NCBI RefSeq assembly: GCF_003330765.1
Contig: NZ_CP024903.1
Location: 434,001-498,000 of the forward strand
Source of the DNA: Burkholderia pyrrocinia
Lineage (GTDB): Bacteria > Pseudomonadota > Gammaproteobacteria > Burkholderiales > Burkholderiaceae
Direction of reading: 5' to 3'
Length of the DNA: 64,000 bases
Positions 26,409 through 35,244 of this stretch are shown here, one piece after another (the first letter of the stretch is position 1; the number at the start of each line of letters is the position of its first letter). The notes beneath the pieces are model-generated. The model saw only the letters and a program-made list of their open reading frames with translations. It was not told where the DNA came from and made no database searches. The position numbers and the translations under genes are program-made.

Positions 26409-26447
26409 TCGGCCGAACCTCTTTCAACGTCATTGGAGAACAACGAC

Positions 26448-26996
26448 ATGGGGCTGTTTGATTCATGGTTCGAGCGGTCGGCGCGCGGCGTCGCGCAGCA
26501 CAGTTCGCGGCGCAGCGCGATGGCGAAGCTCGGCAAGGTGCTGGTGGGATCGGCGATGCTGCCGCTGCTGCCCGTCGATCGCACCGCGTATGCGGCCGAT
26601 GCGGCGTCGGGCGCATCGGCGGCTTCCGGCGGCGCCGCCGCATCGGGGGCGAGCGACGACCCGATGAGCTGCGACTACTGGAAATACTGCGCGATCGACG
26701 GCTGGCTTTGCAGCTGCTGCGGCGGCACGTCGAGCAGTTGCCCGCCGGGCACGACGCCTTCGCCGATCACGTGGATCGGCACCTGCCGTAATCCGCACGA
26801 CGGTTCGGACTACATCGTGTCGTACAACGATTGCTGCGGCAAGACGTCGTGCGGCAAGTGCTTCTGCAACCGCAACGAGCGCGAGAAACCGCTGTACAAG
26901 CTGTCATTGAACAACGACATCAACTGGTGCATGGCGAACGGTAATTCGAATTACCACTGTTCGGTTTCGGTTCTGCTGGGAGCGGCGAAGCAATGA
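26448..26996 (+). CDS. aauA: Aromatic amine dehydrogenase small subunit (TTQ-bearing)
   Basis: This 182-residue precursor becomes the catalytic small subunit that oxidises arylalkylamines (phenethylamine, tyramine) to aldehydes. A twin-arginine-type leader (SRRSAMAKLGKVL, residues 20-32) precedes a cysteine-rich mature domain with CDYWKYCAIDG and CSCCGG. W109 (ITWIGTC) and W160 (INWCMAN) align with the two tryptophans cross-linked to TTQ, and D128 (SYNDCCG) with the catalytic base; these numbers coincide with aromatic amine dehydrogenase of Alcaligenes faecalis. The WIGTC and NPHDG segments fit the aromatic-amine type better than the methylamine type. Its stop overlaps the following cytochrome gene. 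Confidence 0.92.
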   Translation: MGLFDSWFERSARGVAQHSSRRSAMAKLGKVLVGSAMLPLLPVDRTAYAADAASGASAASGGAAASGASDDPMSCDYWKYCAIDGWLCSCCGGTSSSCPPGTTPSPITWIGTCRNPHDGSDYIVSYNDCCGKTSCGKCFCNRNEREKPLYKLSLNNDINWCMANGNSNYHCSVSVLLGAAKQ

Positions 26997-27493
26997 AAGG
27001 GAAGCAAGCTGGAAAGATCGCCGTCGCATGCATGACGGCCGTCGCGGCCTTCGCGTTGCCGGGCGCTGCCGGCGCGCAGGAAACCGCGCATTACCCGGCC
27101 GGCAAGAGCCTGTTCGACGCGCAGTGCGCGGTGTGTCACCAGGCGGGCGGCAAGGGGCAGGACGGCCTCGCGCCGCCGCTGACCGAGTATCCGGGCAAGT
27201 ACGCGACGGCCGAGCCGGGGCGTGCGCAACTGGTCGCGACGCTGCTGCACGGGATGTTCGGCGAGATCAAGGTGCACGACAAGTCCTACAACTTCAAGAT
27301 GCCGTCGTTTGCGAGCGCGAGCGATGACGATATCGCGCACGTGCTCAACTACGTCGTGTTCGATCTCAACGCGCAGCATGGCGACGCGAAGCCGTTCACG
27401 GCGGCCGATATCCGCGCGGCGCGGGCGAAGCAGATGGACGGCACGGCCGTTCATGCGCAACGCGACGGGGTGATCAAGGGGCTTGGCCTGTGA
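26993..27493 (+). CDS. Periplasmic monohaem cytochrome c of the amine dehydrogenase operon
   Basis: This 166-residue class I cytochrome c has a signal peptide ending AAGAQ (about 29), the haem motif C45-A-V-C48-H49 and a likely methionine axial ligand in FKMPSFAS. It overlaps aauA by 4 bases (ATGA), so its synthesis is coupled to the dehydrogenase and it probably accepts electrons from TTQ, directly or via a copper protein. A small monohaem cytochrome also follows aauA in Alcaligenes faecalis. Confidence 0.88.
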   Translation: MKGKQAGKIAVACMTAVAAFALPGAAGAQETAHYPAGKSLFDAQCAVCHQAGGKGQDGLAPPLTEYPGKYATAEPGRAQLVATLLHGMFGEIKVHDKSYNFKMPSFASASDDDIAHVLNYVVFDLNAQHGDAKPFTAADIRAARAKQMDGTAVHAQRDGVIKGLGL

Positions 27494-28032
27494 ACGCCGC
27501 CCGCGCGTCCCGCATGTGCGAGTCCGCGCAAGGTGCCCGGTGCGCGGTGACGTCGTGGATCGGCGGTTTGTCGTGTCGCGCGTCGTCGCTGCTGCTTGCC
27601 GGGGCGGTCGCATCGCTGGCCGCTGCGCCCGCGCATGCGGACGGTGCGGCCGACGCGGCGCTCTCGCGGCAGCACTGGGTGCTCAACTGCATGGGCTGCC
27701 ATACGGCGACGGGCGGCGGCATTCCCGGCAAGGTGCCGCCGCTGGCGAATTCGCTCGGCTATTTCACGCATCTGCCGGCCGGGCGCGAGTACGTGATGCG
27801 CGTGCCCGGCGCGTCGAACTCGGCGCTGTCCGATCAGGATCTGGCCGACGTACTCAACTGGGTGCTCACGACGATGAACCGCGATGCGCTGCCGCGCGAT
27901 TTCAAACCCTATACGGCCGCCGAAGTCGCCGCGCACCGCCGTCCTGCCTTTTCCGATGTCGCGACCGTGCGCGCCGGCCTCGTCCGCGCGTTGCAAGCGC
28001 GCGGGATCGACGGCGTCACGGATCGCTACTGA
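27490..28032 (+). CDS. Second monohaem cytochrome c of the amine dehydrogenase operon
   Basis: This 180-residue protein has a hydrophobic leader (LLLAGAVASLAAAPAHA, about 34-50), a haem motif C67-M-G-C70-H71 and candidate methionine ligands further on. It starts at a GTG that overlaps the previous stop. The unusually long N-terminal leader suggests an alternative internal start, but none has a better ribosome site. With the first cytochrome it may form a two-step electron relay or a heterodimer. Confidence 0.82.
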   Translation: MNAARASRMCESAQGARCAVTSWIGGLSCRASSLLLAGAVASLAAAPAHADGAADAALSRQHWVLNCMGCHTATGGGIPGKVPPLANSLGYFTHLPAGREYVMRVPGASNSALSDQDLADVLNWVLTTMNRDALPRDFKPYTAAEVAAHRRPAFSDVATVRAGLVRALQARGIDGVTDRY

Positions 28033-28065
28033 CCGACTCATTCAAGCAATCAAGGAAGAACGAAG

Positions 28066-29571
28066 ATGGAGACGAACGACACATTCCCGTTGCTCGACGC
28101 AGCGCGCGCGTTTCTCGCGAAGCCGAAGAAGATGCTGATCGGCGCCGAGTGGAGCGACGCCGCGTCGGGGCGCCAGATCGATGTCGTGAACCCGGCCGAC
28201 GGCACCGTGATCGCGCGCGTGCCCGAAGCGGACGAACGCGACGTGCAGCAGGCCGTCGCCGCCGCGCGACACGCATTCGACGCCGGGTCGTGGCGCACCG
28301 CGAAGACCACCGACCGCGAGCGCCTGCTGCTCGTGCTGGCCGACCTGATCGAAGCCAATGCACGCGAGCTGGCTGAAATCGAGTCGATCGACAACGGCAA
28401 GCCGGTGATGGTTGCGCAGGGGCTCGATGTCGCGATGGCCGCGCAGTGCTTCCGCTACATGGCCGGCTGGGCGACCAAGATCGAAGGCAGCGTGATCGAT
28501 GCCGGCATGCCGTACCTGCCGGACAGCGAGATCTTTACCTATACGCGCAAGGAACCCGTTGGCGTGGTCGGCGCGATCATTCCGTGGAATTTCCCGCTGC
28601 TGATGGCGGCATGGAAGATTGCCCCGGCGCTCGCGACCGGTTGCACGGTCGTGCTGAAGCCCGCGGAAGATACACCGCTGAGCGCATTGCGACTTGGCGA
28701 GCTGATTCAGGCCGCCGGCTTCCCTGACGGCGTCGTCAATATCGTCACCGGCTATGGCCACACGGCCGGCGCCGCGCTGTCGCGCGATCCGCGCATCGAC
28801 AAGATCGCGTTTACGGGTTCGACGCAGACGGGCAAGACGATCGGCCAGGCGGCGCTCGACAACATGACGCGGATGTCGCTGGAGCTCGGCGGCAAGTCGC
28901 CGGTGATCGTGTTGCCCGATGTCGATCTCGACAAGGCCGCCCTGGGTGTCGCGAATGCGATCTTCTTCAACCAGGGGCAGGTGTGCACGGCCGGTTCGCG
29001 CGCGTACATCCATGCGAAGGTATTCGACGGCGTGATCGAGCGCGTCGCGAAGATCGCCGCGAGCCTGAAGATCGGGCCGGGGATGGACCCGTCGACGCAG
29101 ATCGGCCCGCTCGTCTCGGCGAAGCAGCGCGAGCGCGTGTGCGGCTATATCGGCTCGGGGCTCGAAGAGGGCGCGCGCGCTGCCGCAGGCGGCCGCGCGA
29201 TCGACGGCCCCGGCTTCTTCGTCGAACCGACCGTGCTGGTCGATACGACGCAGGCGATGCGCGTCGTACGCGAGGAGATCTTCGGGCCGGTGCTCGTCGC
29301 GATGCCGTTCGACGATATCGATACGGCCGTGCAACTCGCGAACGATACGCCTTATGGTCTCGGCGCGAGCATCTGGTCGAACGACCTTTCGGCGATTCAC
29401 AAGCTGATTCCGCGTATTGCAGCCGGCACCGTGTGGGTCAATTGCCATTCGCTGCTCGACAATGCGATGCCGTTCGGCGGGATGAAGCAATCGGGCTTCG
29501 GCAGGGAACTGGGCCGCGCGGTGATCGACCAGTACACGGAAAGCAAGTCGGTGATGATGAACTACGCATAG
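28066..29571 (+). CDS. Aldehyde dehydrogenase (phenylacetaldehyde-type)
   Basis: This 501-residue NAD(P)-dependent aldehyde dehydrogenase has the PWNFPLLM segment near 173-180, the cofactor-binding GSTQTGK at 251-257, the general base E273 in LELGGKSP and the nucleophile C307 in [11 protein letters not shown]. It is the last gene of the aau operon and should oxidise the aldehyde released by the dehydrogenase, for example phenylacetaldehyde to phenylacetate. It has no signal peptide, so the aldehyde must cross into the cytoplasm. Similar to FeaB/PadA; specificity inferred from context. Confidence 0.9.
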   Translation: METNDTFPLLDAARAFLAKPKKMLIGAEWSDAASGRQIDVVNPADGTVIARVPEADERDVQQAVAAARHAFDAGSWRTAKTTDRERLLLVLADLIEANARELAEIESIDNGKPVMVAQGLDVAMAAQCFRYMAGWATKIEGSVIDAGMPYLPDSEIFTYTRKEPVGVVGAIIPWNFPLLMAAWKIAPALATGCTVVLKPAEDTPLSALRLGELIQAAGFPDGVVNIVTGYGHTAGAALSRDPRIDKIAFTGSTQTGKTIGQAALDNMTRMSLELGGKSPVIVLPDVDLDKAALGVANAIFFNQGQVCTAGSRAYIHAKVFDGVIERVAKIAASLKIGPGMDPSTQIGPLVSAKQRERVCGYIGSGLEEGARAAAGGRAIDGPGFFVEPTVLVDTTQAMRVVREEIFGPVLVAMPFDDIDTAVQLANDTPYGLGASIWSNDLSAIHKLIPRIAAGTVWVNCHSLLDNAMPFGGMKQSGFGRELGRAVIDQYTESKSVMMNYA

Positions 29572-29842
29572 GCGTAGCGGAGCGGGTGTGCGTCGCCGGC
29601 GCGGATGGCCAGTCTCGGGATCGACGGTGCCGGCGGACGCGTTCGTGCGGGTGGTGAAGGGGGGCCGGGGAGGAATGTCTGCCGGGAAAAAGATCTTCGT
29701 AGACTTCCGGGGATATCTGCCGGCTAGCGACCCTGAGCGGACCCTCGACCCAAGGACGCACGAACGGTAGCGTTCAAGGTGCGATGGCCGCTCGCTGAGC
29801 CGACTCGTCGGGCACGCGCGGTCTGGCCGACCACGCTCGGAT

Positions 29843-30799
29843 CTACCGAACAGTCGCTTGAAAAAACGTAAGCGCCATTTCGTTAAACTGCTTGTGAAAG
29901 ACTGTCCGATCGAAGCCGTTCGCATCGACGCAGAGCCCGGGTTCACTGTTCTTCATTGCCGCAGGACATGGCGCAAGAAAGGCAAAATGCGCCGCGTTGG
30001 AAACAATGTGATATTCAGGCCTGTGAGGAAGCGTCCTGGCGAGTGCGTCAGCGTTGTGCGGCAGCACCCCGTCGCCACCGAACTGGGAAGCCCAAAGCTG
30101 AACAGGCGCTTGCACGTTCTTCAGGCTCTCCGCCGTTGGGAATGCATTGAACGGATCCGCCAGCACAAAGGTTTTGATCCGCGCGTCATGAGTCAGGTGA
30201 TCGGTGGATACCTCTCCACTTCGGACCTGTTTGCAAATCGGGGCTCTCGGGTCCGGGCACGTAATATCGGCGTGCGGGAAATCCGGATTACCGCCGGCCA
30301 ATACCAGGCCCGTGTAGCCGCCCCGCGAAAAGCCAAAAAAGCCTATCCGTTGCGGGTCGATTTTGGCTGTGTCGGGGGCGGTGCTCAACATGTAATCGAT
30401 AAGACGCTTGATGTCGGTCGGTCGCTCGACGAACACCGACATATCGTCGGCGCGAGTCATGTCAAAGAATGTATCGCCTGGATGATTGATTGCCGCCACG
30501 ACAAAGCCCGCATCGGCAAGCGTCTCCGCAAGGTCTCGGTGGGCAAGGTACGATCCGCCGTAGCCGTGTGAAATGACAACGAGGGGAAGCTTTTCGCCAG
30601 CGGTCGGACAGTCGCGCCGCCCCTTCAGGACAAATGGCCCGATCGGCACCTCTTGGGCAGGCTCTGCACACGGTGTCCAGACTATCGCTTTTAACGCCGG
30701 ACCGCCGGCATCAGCCGGAATCTGCGCAAACTTTATTCCCGCGGCGTGTGCAAGTGCCGCAGAGAGGCACAACAGAACGGCCGATATGAACGTTTTCAT
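29843..30799 (-). CDS. Exported alpha/beta hydrolase (dienelactone hydrolase/PAF-acetylhydrolase-like)
   Basis: This 318-residue protein has a signal peptide ending LAHAA (about 20). The alpha/beta hydrolase features are VVISHGYGGSYLAHRDLAE (oxyanion strand), the nucleophile elbow G-F-S-R-G-G near 158-163 and a late histidine in SNAAHFAFL. It belongs to the broad family of predicted dienelactone hydrolases and serine esterases; the substrate is unknown. Its composition is more AT-rich than the aau operon it faces, and it begins the lower-GC block that runs to about 34.9 kb. Confidence 0.8.
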   Translation of the reverse strand: MKTFISAVLLCLSAALAHAAGIKFAQIPADAGGPALKAIVWTPCAEPAQEVPIGPFVLKGRRDCPTAGEKLPLVVISHGYGGSYLAHRDLAETLADAGFVVAAINHPGDTFFDMTRADDMSVFVERPTDIKRLIDYMLSTAPDTAKIDPQRIGFFGFSRGGYTGLVLAGGNPDFPHADITCPDPRAPICKQVRSGEVSTDHLTHDARIKTFVLADPFNAFPTAESLKNVQAPVQLWASQFGGDGVLPHNADALARTLPHRPEYHIVSNAAHFAFLAPCPAAMKNSEPGLCVDANGFDRTVFHKQFNEMALTFFQATVR

Positions 30800-31116
30800 T
30801 TAGTTTTGAGAGGCAAGTTGTTTGCTTTCAATACCCCGATTGGCGGTATCGCTGCGAAACTGCTCAAAGGCTCAATTCGACCGGTTCCTGAATTTATCCT
30901 CTTGCGCAAAGGGCGGGATTTCGGATGATGCGGTCGCTCAGATGTCCGACTTCCCGCGCAGGCGCATGGCGTCTGATGGCCGCGCCCTGACGCCGGGGCA
31001 TGTAACGGTCGCGAGCTCCCGTTGTCCATATGCGCAGCCTCCCGATCATGAAGCGTAGCCACACCGGGGAGCCTCTTTCCGTTTGGCCCGGCGGATTCGG
31101 AAACTCAACGGATAAG
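30800..31116. other. Intergenic stretch with no supported gene
   Basis: This is about 317 bp with AT-rich sequence next to the hydrolase start (likely its promoter). Only short frames without ribosome sites are visible. No repeat or terminator was recognised. Confidence 0.4.
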
Positions 31117-31518
31117 CTATCCGAAAACCCGAGCCCATACTGCCCGAAGGCGTCGCGCGCGATCTTCGAAGAGATATGAGGCCGCCGGCGTCAAGAGACC
31201 TGAAATTGCACCCGTCACGATGTGCTCGACATAGGGGATACGGTAGTGACTCGTGTGCGAGTAGGCGTCGCCCAGCGTTGTCAGGACGCCAACGACCAGC
31301 GCATTGCCGTATCGATGCGCGTAGAGTTTCGCCGCAGGTGTGAAAGTCAAAAGTACAGCCAGGAGTCCGGTAAGCAGACCTGTATGAAATGCAATACTCC
31401 AATGGGCAAGGCTCAGGATATTGCCCCAGCTCCCCGGCATGCAGGTCATGCAAGCGCTGGTCGGCTGCCAGAAGCGCTGGATAAACAGTCTGACGCGGTG
31501 CTTCCACTCGGTTGACAT
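31117..31518 (-). CDS. Small predicted membrane protein
   Basis: This 133-residue protein is not assigned to a known family by me. Three hydrophobic segments are visible: about residues 38-58 (HWSIAFHTGLLTGLLAVLLTF), 72-84 and 98-116. The N-terminus is basic with an MTCMPGSWG stretch containing two cysteines. The ribosome site (ggatgg) is weak. It stands alone on the minus strand within the lower-GC block. Confidence 0.55.
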   Translation of the reverse strand: MSTEWKHRVRLFIQRFWQPTSACMTCMPGSWGNILSLAHWSIAFHTGLLTGLLAVLLTFTPAAKLYAHRYGNALVVGVLTTLGDAYSHTSHYRIPYVEHIVTGAISGLLTPAASYLFEDRARRLRAVWARVFG

Positions 31519-31945
31519 GATGCATTTCCATCCATGCCGTCGTCACGGCCGACGCCACCACACGTATCGTTGAAGCAGCTTCCAAACCCTTTAACGAGCT
31601 TGCCGCCCTCGTCATGAACGGGTTGGCAGTGCGCCATAGAGGCCGAGCAATAACCTGGACATGGGGGAATACTACTCCACGATTAGACGGCCGCTGTTTC
31701 GACCGAGACCGGAATTCTACTCTTGCGTCTATCGGTGCGGTCCCGTCCATGACGGGCGTCGAACGATGCGCTTCCGCGCGAAGTCGACGGGTTGAATCCG
31801 CAACCCGCATCAGCCACTCGCGCTGGTGCGATATCAACGGCCGCTTTCGAAGTGCCACAGACTTATATGCTTAGAGGAGAGCGCAGCACGCAGACCGTCA
31901 GTTGCACTGCTCAGGCGATCTCAACGACGACACATACTCGTCGTC
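31519..31945. other. Intergenic stretch, possible decayed coding sequence
   Basis: This is about 430 bp without a convincing gene. Fragmented protein-like frames exist on the minus strand (around 31540-31640), but each is short and lacks a start site. It may be gene decay within the block. Confidence 0.35.
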
Positions 31946-32821
31946 TCAGTCGTTTGGCACGCTGCTTGAGTCGCAAACGGACGCCTTGAGGTAGTTATAG
32001 AGGGCGTCCGCTGCGGCAGGGAACTCGGTACGACCCTTCAGAAGGACGAGGTCCGTCTTGGGCAAGCGTGGAAATCCCTCTTCCTCCTTGAGAATTCTCC
32101 AACCAGGAGGAACCATATTCTCGGCTACGACCGTGACCGCGAGACCGGACGATACTGCGATTTCTCCACCCGCATAGCTGGGTCCGCAATAGGCCACGCG
32201 CCACTGTTTGCCGATGCCCGAGAGTGCGCGGAGCGCGAGTTCGCGAAAGACGCAACCAACCGGGAAGAGCGCAAGCGGTAACGGGTCCTGCAGGTAGGCA
32301 AATCGGTCCCTCACACAGACCCAGACCAATGGAATCGAAGCCACCACGTCTCCGGAATCTTGATGAGGTTGCCTTGTCATCAACGCAAGGTCGAGCTCAC
32401 CGCGCTCCGTCATCTCCAGCAGCGCGCCGCTCAATTCGCCCACAATCTCGAGCGTGATGCCCGGGTACAAGGATGCAAACTGGCTCAGCACGCCCGGCAA
32501 GTAAGCTTGCGCATAGTCGTCGGGCATTCCGACACGAACGGTACCTTCGATAGGGAGTGCTGCAAGCGAAGCGAGAGCCGCTCGATTCAGTCTCAGCATT
32601 TCTCGCGCGAAGGAAAGTAAGACCTCACCTTCTTCCGTCAGTCGGATGTCGCGCCCGGTTCGGTCGAGCAGGCGCTTCCCGACAAGCGCCTCCAGGCGCT
32701 TGATCTGCATACTGACAGCTGATTGGGTGCGGAAAAGAAAATGTCCGGCACTCGTAAAACTGCGATTATCCGCGACCGTCACGAACGCGTGAAGCAATGC
32801 GATTTCCAAGTGCTCAGACAT
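31946..32821 (-). CDS. LysR-family transcriptional regulator
   Basis: This 291-residue LysR-type regulator has an N-terminal HTH (AFVTVADNRSFTSAGHFLF, then TQSAVSMQIKRLEALVGKRL) and an effector domain from about residue 90. It is codirectional with, and immediately downstream of, a betaine-type binding protein and a beta-hydroxyacid dehydrogenase gene. It may control that small cluster, although LysR regulators are more often divergent from their targets. Confidence 0.82.
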   Translation of the reverse strand: MSEHLEIALLHAFVTVADNRSFTSAGHFLFRTQSAVSMQIKRLEALVGKRLLDRTGRDIRLTEEGEVLLSFAREMLRLNRAALASLAALPIEGTVRVGMPDDYAQAYLPGVLSQFASLYPGITLEIVGELSGALLEMTERGELDLALMTRQPHQDSGDVVASIPLVWVCVRDRFAYLQDPLPLALFPVGCVFRELALRALSGIGKQWRVAYCGPSYAGGEIAVSSGLAVTVVAENMVPPGWRILKEEEGFPRLPKTDLVLLKGRTEFPAAADALYNYLKASVCDSSSVPND

Positions 32822-32907
32822 TTTTGACCGCTCCCGCTGGATCTGGACGACAACCTCTTTAACAGCTTATCGCCAAAAATGTCGCAAGCTTTCGGAAAGG
32901 GCCTTTG

Positions 32908-33801
32908 CTATTGAGCTTGCAGGGGTTGAGCCTGCGCGTCTTTAACCCAATCACCGATCTCGGCAGAATGACTCGCGACGTAGTCCGCGACAGCACCATC
33001 ATAATCCTTCGACGCTTCGGCCTTCGCCATCGCCTTCTCGAGGTCCTCGCTGGAAATTTTATAATGTCGGAAGAAAGCGGCTGCACGGGGAAACTCCTGG
33101 CTGAAGCCTTTTCTGGTGAGCACATGGACGCCTTCGGAACCGCCCATCACTCCTTTGGGGTCCTCCAGATATCGTAGTTTCCATTTAGCAAACATGGTGT
33201 GCGGGCTCCAGCCCGTCACGACGATCCAGCTCTTCTGGTTTTCGGCCCGAGACAAGGCAGCAACCATTGCGACAGCACTGGCTGGGCGAAGGTTGTATCC
33301 ATTCAATGAGTAATCCTGGATCGCTTTGGTCGATGCGCGCATGAGCCCTGCACCTGGATCGATCCCTTGTATGGTCCCATTGAACTTGTCCTTGACGCTA
33401 GGCTTGTTGAGGTCACTGATGCTCCGAACCTCGCTCGCCGGGACGTAATCGGGGACGACCCACCCGATCTTGCCGCTATAGATAGTGCCTAGATCGTCCA
33501 GTTTGGTGCTGTATTTTTGCCAGTAAGCCGCCTGAGTGCCAGGCAACCAGGCCATCATCATCGCGTCGTTCTTGCTTTCTGCAAGAGCTTCATACTGAAG
33601 GCCCAGCGACGCGGAGACCAGATTGACCTTGTAGCCGAGCCGCTGTTCAAGAACGGCGCGTGCAATTTTGATTACGACCTCCGAATCGGGCTCTGCGAAA
33701 TACGTAAGTTGTATGGGCCGCTCAGGAGCGGCTGCGTGTGCGAACGTGCCAGTTGCAGCCATCGTCCAGGCGACGAGCCATCGAGACATGATTTTTGACA
33801 T
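32908..33801 (-). CDS. OpuAC-type ABC substrate-binding protein (quaternary amine-like ligand)
   Basis: This 297-residue periplasmic protein has a signal peptide ending TFAHA-A. The segments MMAWLPGTQAAYWQKYS and GWSPHTMFAKWKLRYLED parallel those of the protein encoded at 2521-3381, placing both in one OpuAC subgroup. The ATG at 33801 follows a gaggggg site. The preceding gene on the same strand is a beta-hydroxyacid dehydrogenase. No ATPase or permease is present. The ligand is probably a betaine or other zwitterion, but not certainly glycine betaine. Confidence 0.8.
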   Translation of the reverse strand: MSKIMSRWLVAWTMAATGTFAHAAAPERPIQLTYFAEPDSEVVIKIARAVLEQRLGYKVNLVSASLGLQYEALAESKNDAMMMAWLPGTQAAYWQKYSTKLDDLGTIYSGKIGWVVPDYVPASEVRSISDLNKPSVKDKFNGTIQGIDPGAGLMRASTKAIQDYSLNGYNLRPASAVAMVAALSRAENQKSWIVVTGWSPHTMFAKWKLRYLEDPKGVMGGSEGVHVLTRKGFSQEFPRAAAFFRHYKISSEDLEKAMAKAEASKDYDGAVADYVASHSAEIGDWVKDAQAQPLQAQ

Positions 33802-33938
33802 TTGGAGCCCCCTCAATCAAGGTTGACCGGCGCGAAAATGGACTGTTGCGCTCGTTGATCGCGCATCAGCGAGCGCTTATTACGTTGCCGCGGAGACGCT
33901 TTTTTACGGCAGACGCACGCGTTTCAACATCTGGCGCA

Positions 33939-34868
33939 CTATGCGTCTTCGGTGTGCTTGACTTCCCAAGGAGGTGTCCAGTCTCCCTTCACGCGCAGTT
34001 CGACACCTGCATCATCTTCGATAACGCGACAGACAGTCATTTCGCCAGCACTCGCGCCGTACCTACGCTCCGCCTCGCGGAACCTGTCATACGTTGCCTG
34101 CGCAAGTTCGGCTCGCACGCCCGTTTCGCGAAGCAGATTATCGATGAGCCCGAGGTCCTTGAGACAGAGCGCCAGCGGGAACGACGGGTCGTAGTGTCCT
34201 GCGAAGATTGAAGGTACGTCGTGAGTGAGCACGAAACTGTCGGCCGCGCCTCCTTTCATGGCCTCCCACCAGACATCGGGTTCGAGTCCCGCTTTCTTCG
34301 CGGCGACCATCGCCTCGCCGATCGCCGCGGCATGGATTTTCCACAGAAGGTTGTTAACGAGCTTCGCCACGTACCCGTTGCCGTGCTGTCCCACCCGACG
34401 GATTTCGCCCATCGCCTCGATTACAGGGCGAACGGCCTGAATGTCTTGCTCCTCTCCACCGACGAACATAATCATGTCGCCTCGAATCGCAGCATCGACA
34501 GACCCGGTCACTGGCGCATCGACGGCATGGCCGCCACGATTCGCGAATGCCTGCCCCAGTTCGCGCATCAGGGTCGGGTTGCTGGTAGTCAGATCGATCC
34601 AGTATTTGCCCGAGCAGTCAGCAGCAAACAATCCCTGTTCGCCTTGGGTCACTGCCTCGATTTGCACCGGCCCGAACACCATCGTCACGACCACATCGAC
34701 CTTCTCCATCAGCTCGCGCGGAGTGTCCGCCCATTCAGCGCCGTTTTCGACGAACGGCTTTCCTGCATCACTTCGGATGTCGTGAACCACCAGCGGGAAT
34801 CCACGCCGTTGGATATTGCGAGCTGCCGGCCCGCCCATCGTGCCCAAGCCAATAAAGCCAACCTTCAT
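33939..34868 (-). CDS. Beta-hydroxyacid dehydrogenase (3-hydroxyisobutyrate dehydrogenase family)
   Basis: This 309-residue NAD(P)-dependent oxidoreductase has the Rossmann motif GFIGLGTMGGPAARN at residues 4-18, the substrate-binding DAPVTGSVDAA near 116-126 and the catalytic lysine in GNGYVAKLVNNLL near 163-175. A GGAG-containing ribosome site precedes the ATG. Family members act on 3-hydroxyisobutyrate, tartronate semialdehyde, 4-hydroxybutyrate-like or sulfonated hydroxyacids. Pairing with an amine-type binding protein suggests a hydroxyacid formed from the imported compound; the actual substrate cannot be told. Confidence 0.82.
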   Translation of the reverse strand: MKVGFIGLGTMGGPAARNIQRRGFPLVVHDIRSDAGKPFVENGAEWADTPRELMEKVDVVVTMVFGPVQIEAVTQGEQGLFAADCSGKYWIDLTTSNPTLMRELGQAFANRGGHAVDAPVTGSVDAAIRGDMIMFVGGEEQDIQAVRPVIEAMGEIRRVGQHGNGYVAKLVNNLLWKIHAAAIGEAMVAAKKAGLEPDVWWEAMKGGAADSFVLTHDVPSIFAGHYDPSFPLALCLKDLGLIDNLLRETGVRAELAQATYDRFREAERRYGASAGEMTVCRVIEDDAGVELRVKGDWTPPWEVKHTEDA

Positions 34869-35190
34869 TTGAATCTCCTCCGGAGATGTGACAGGGATGA
34901 CTTAATGTACGCGGGCGAATTTGCGCGCTCAAACGAATTCGGGTGATGGGGTGCATCAAGACTTTTGATAGAAGACGCCGGAGTGATCGCCGTCGCGGCC
35001 GGTCGCACGTTCGTACCGTTCAGGCTTTTCGGTGACTTAAATGCTCTCGGATCAAGGGTCAGGAGGAACGGCAGACCGATGTCGAAGCGAAGGAGACATC
35101 GGAGTGGCCGAGCGTCCGATTAGCTCAATGACCGGATATGGCCGGAGGCCGACAAACGGCATCGCGCTCTCCGGAAACCCTCGCTGAGCC
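34869..35190. other. Intergenic stretch at the right end of the lower-GC block
   Basis: This is about 320 bp containing the presumed promoter of the dehydrogenase gene. No gene, tRNA or clear repeat was seen. Composition changes back to the high-GC core beyond the next terminator. Confidence 0.4.
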
Positions 35191-35225
35191 AAAAAAAAAC
35201 GCCAACCCAAATGGGTTGGCGTTTT
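35191..35225 (-). terminator. Intrinsic terminator of the isocitrate lyase gene
   Basis: Read on the minus strand, a hairpin with arms complementary over AACGCCAACCC and GGGTTGGCGTT is followed by nine T residues (A-run 35191-35199 on the plus strand). It lies 20 bases past the stop codon of aceA. Confidence 0.92.
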
Positions 35226-35244
35226 GCACAGCATAAGACCGGTA

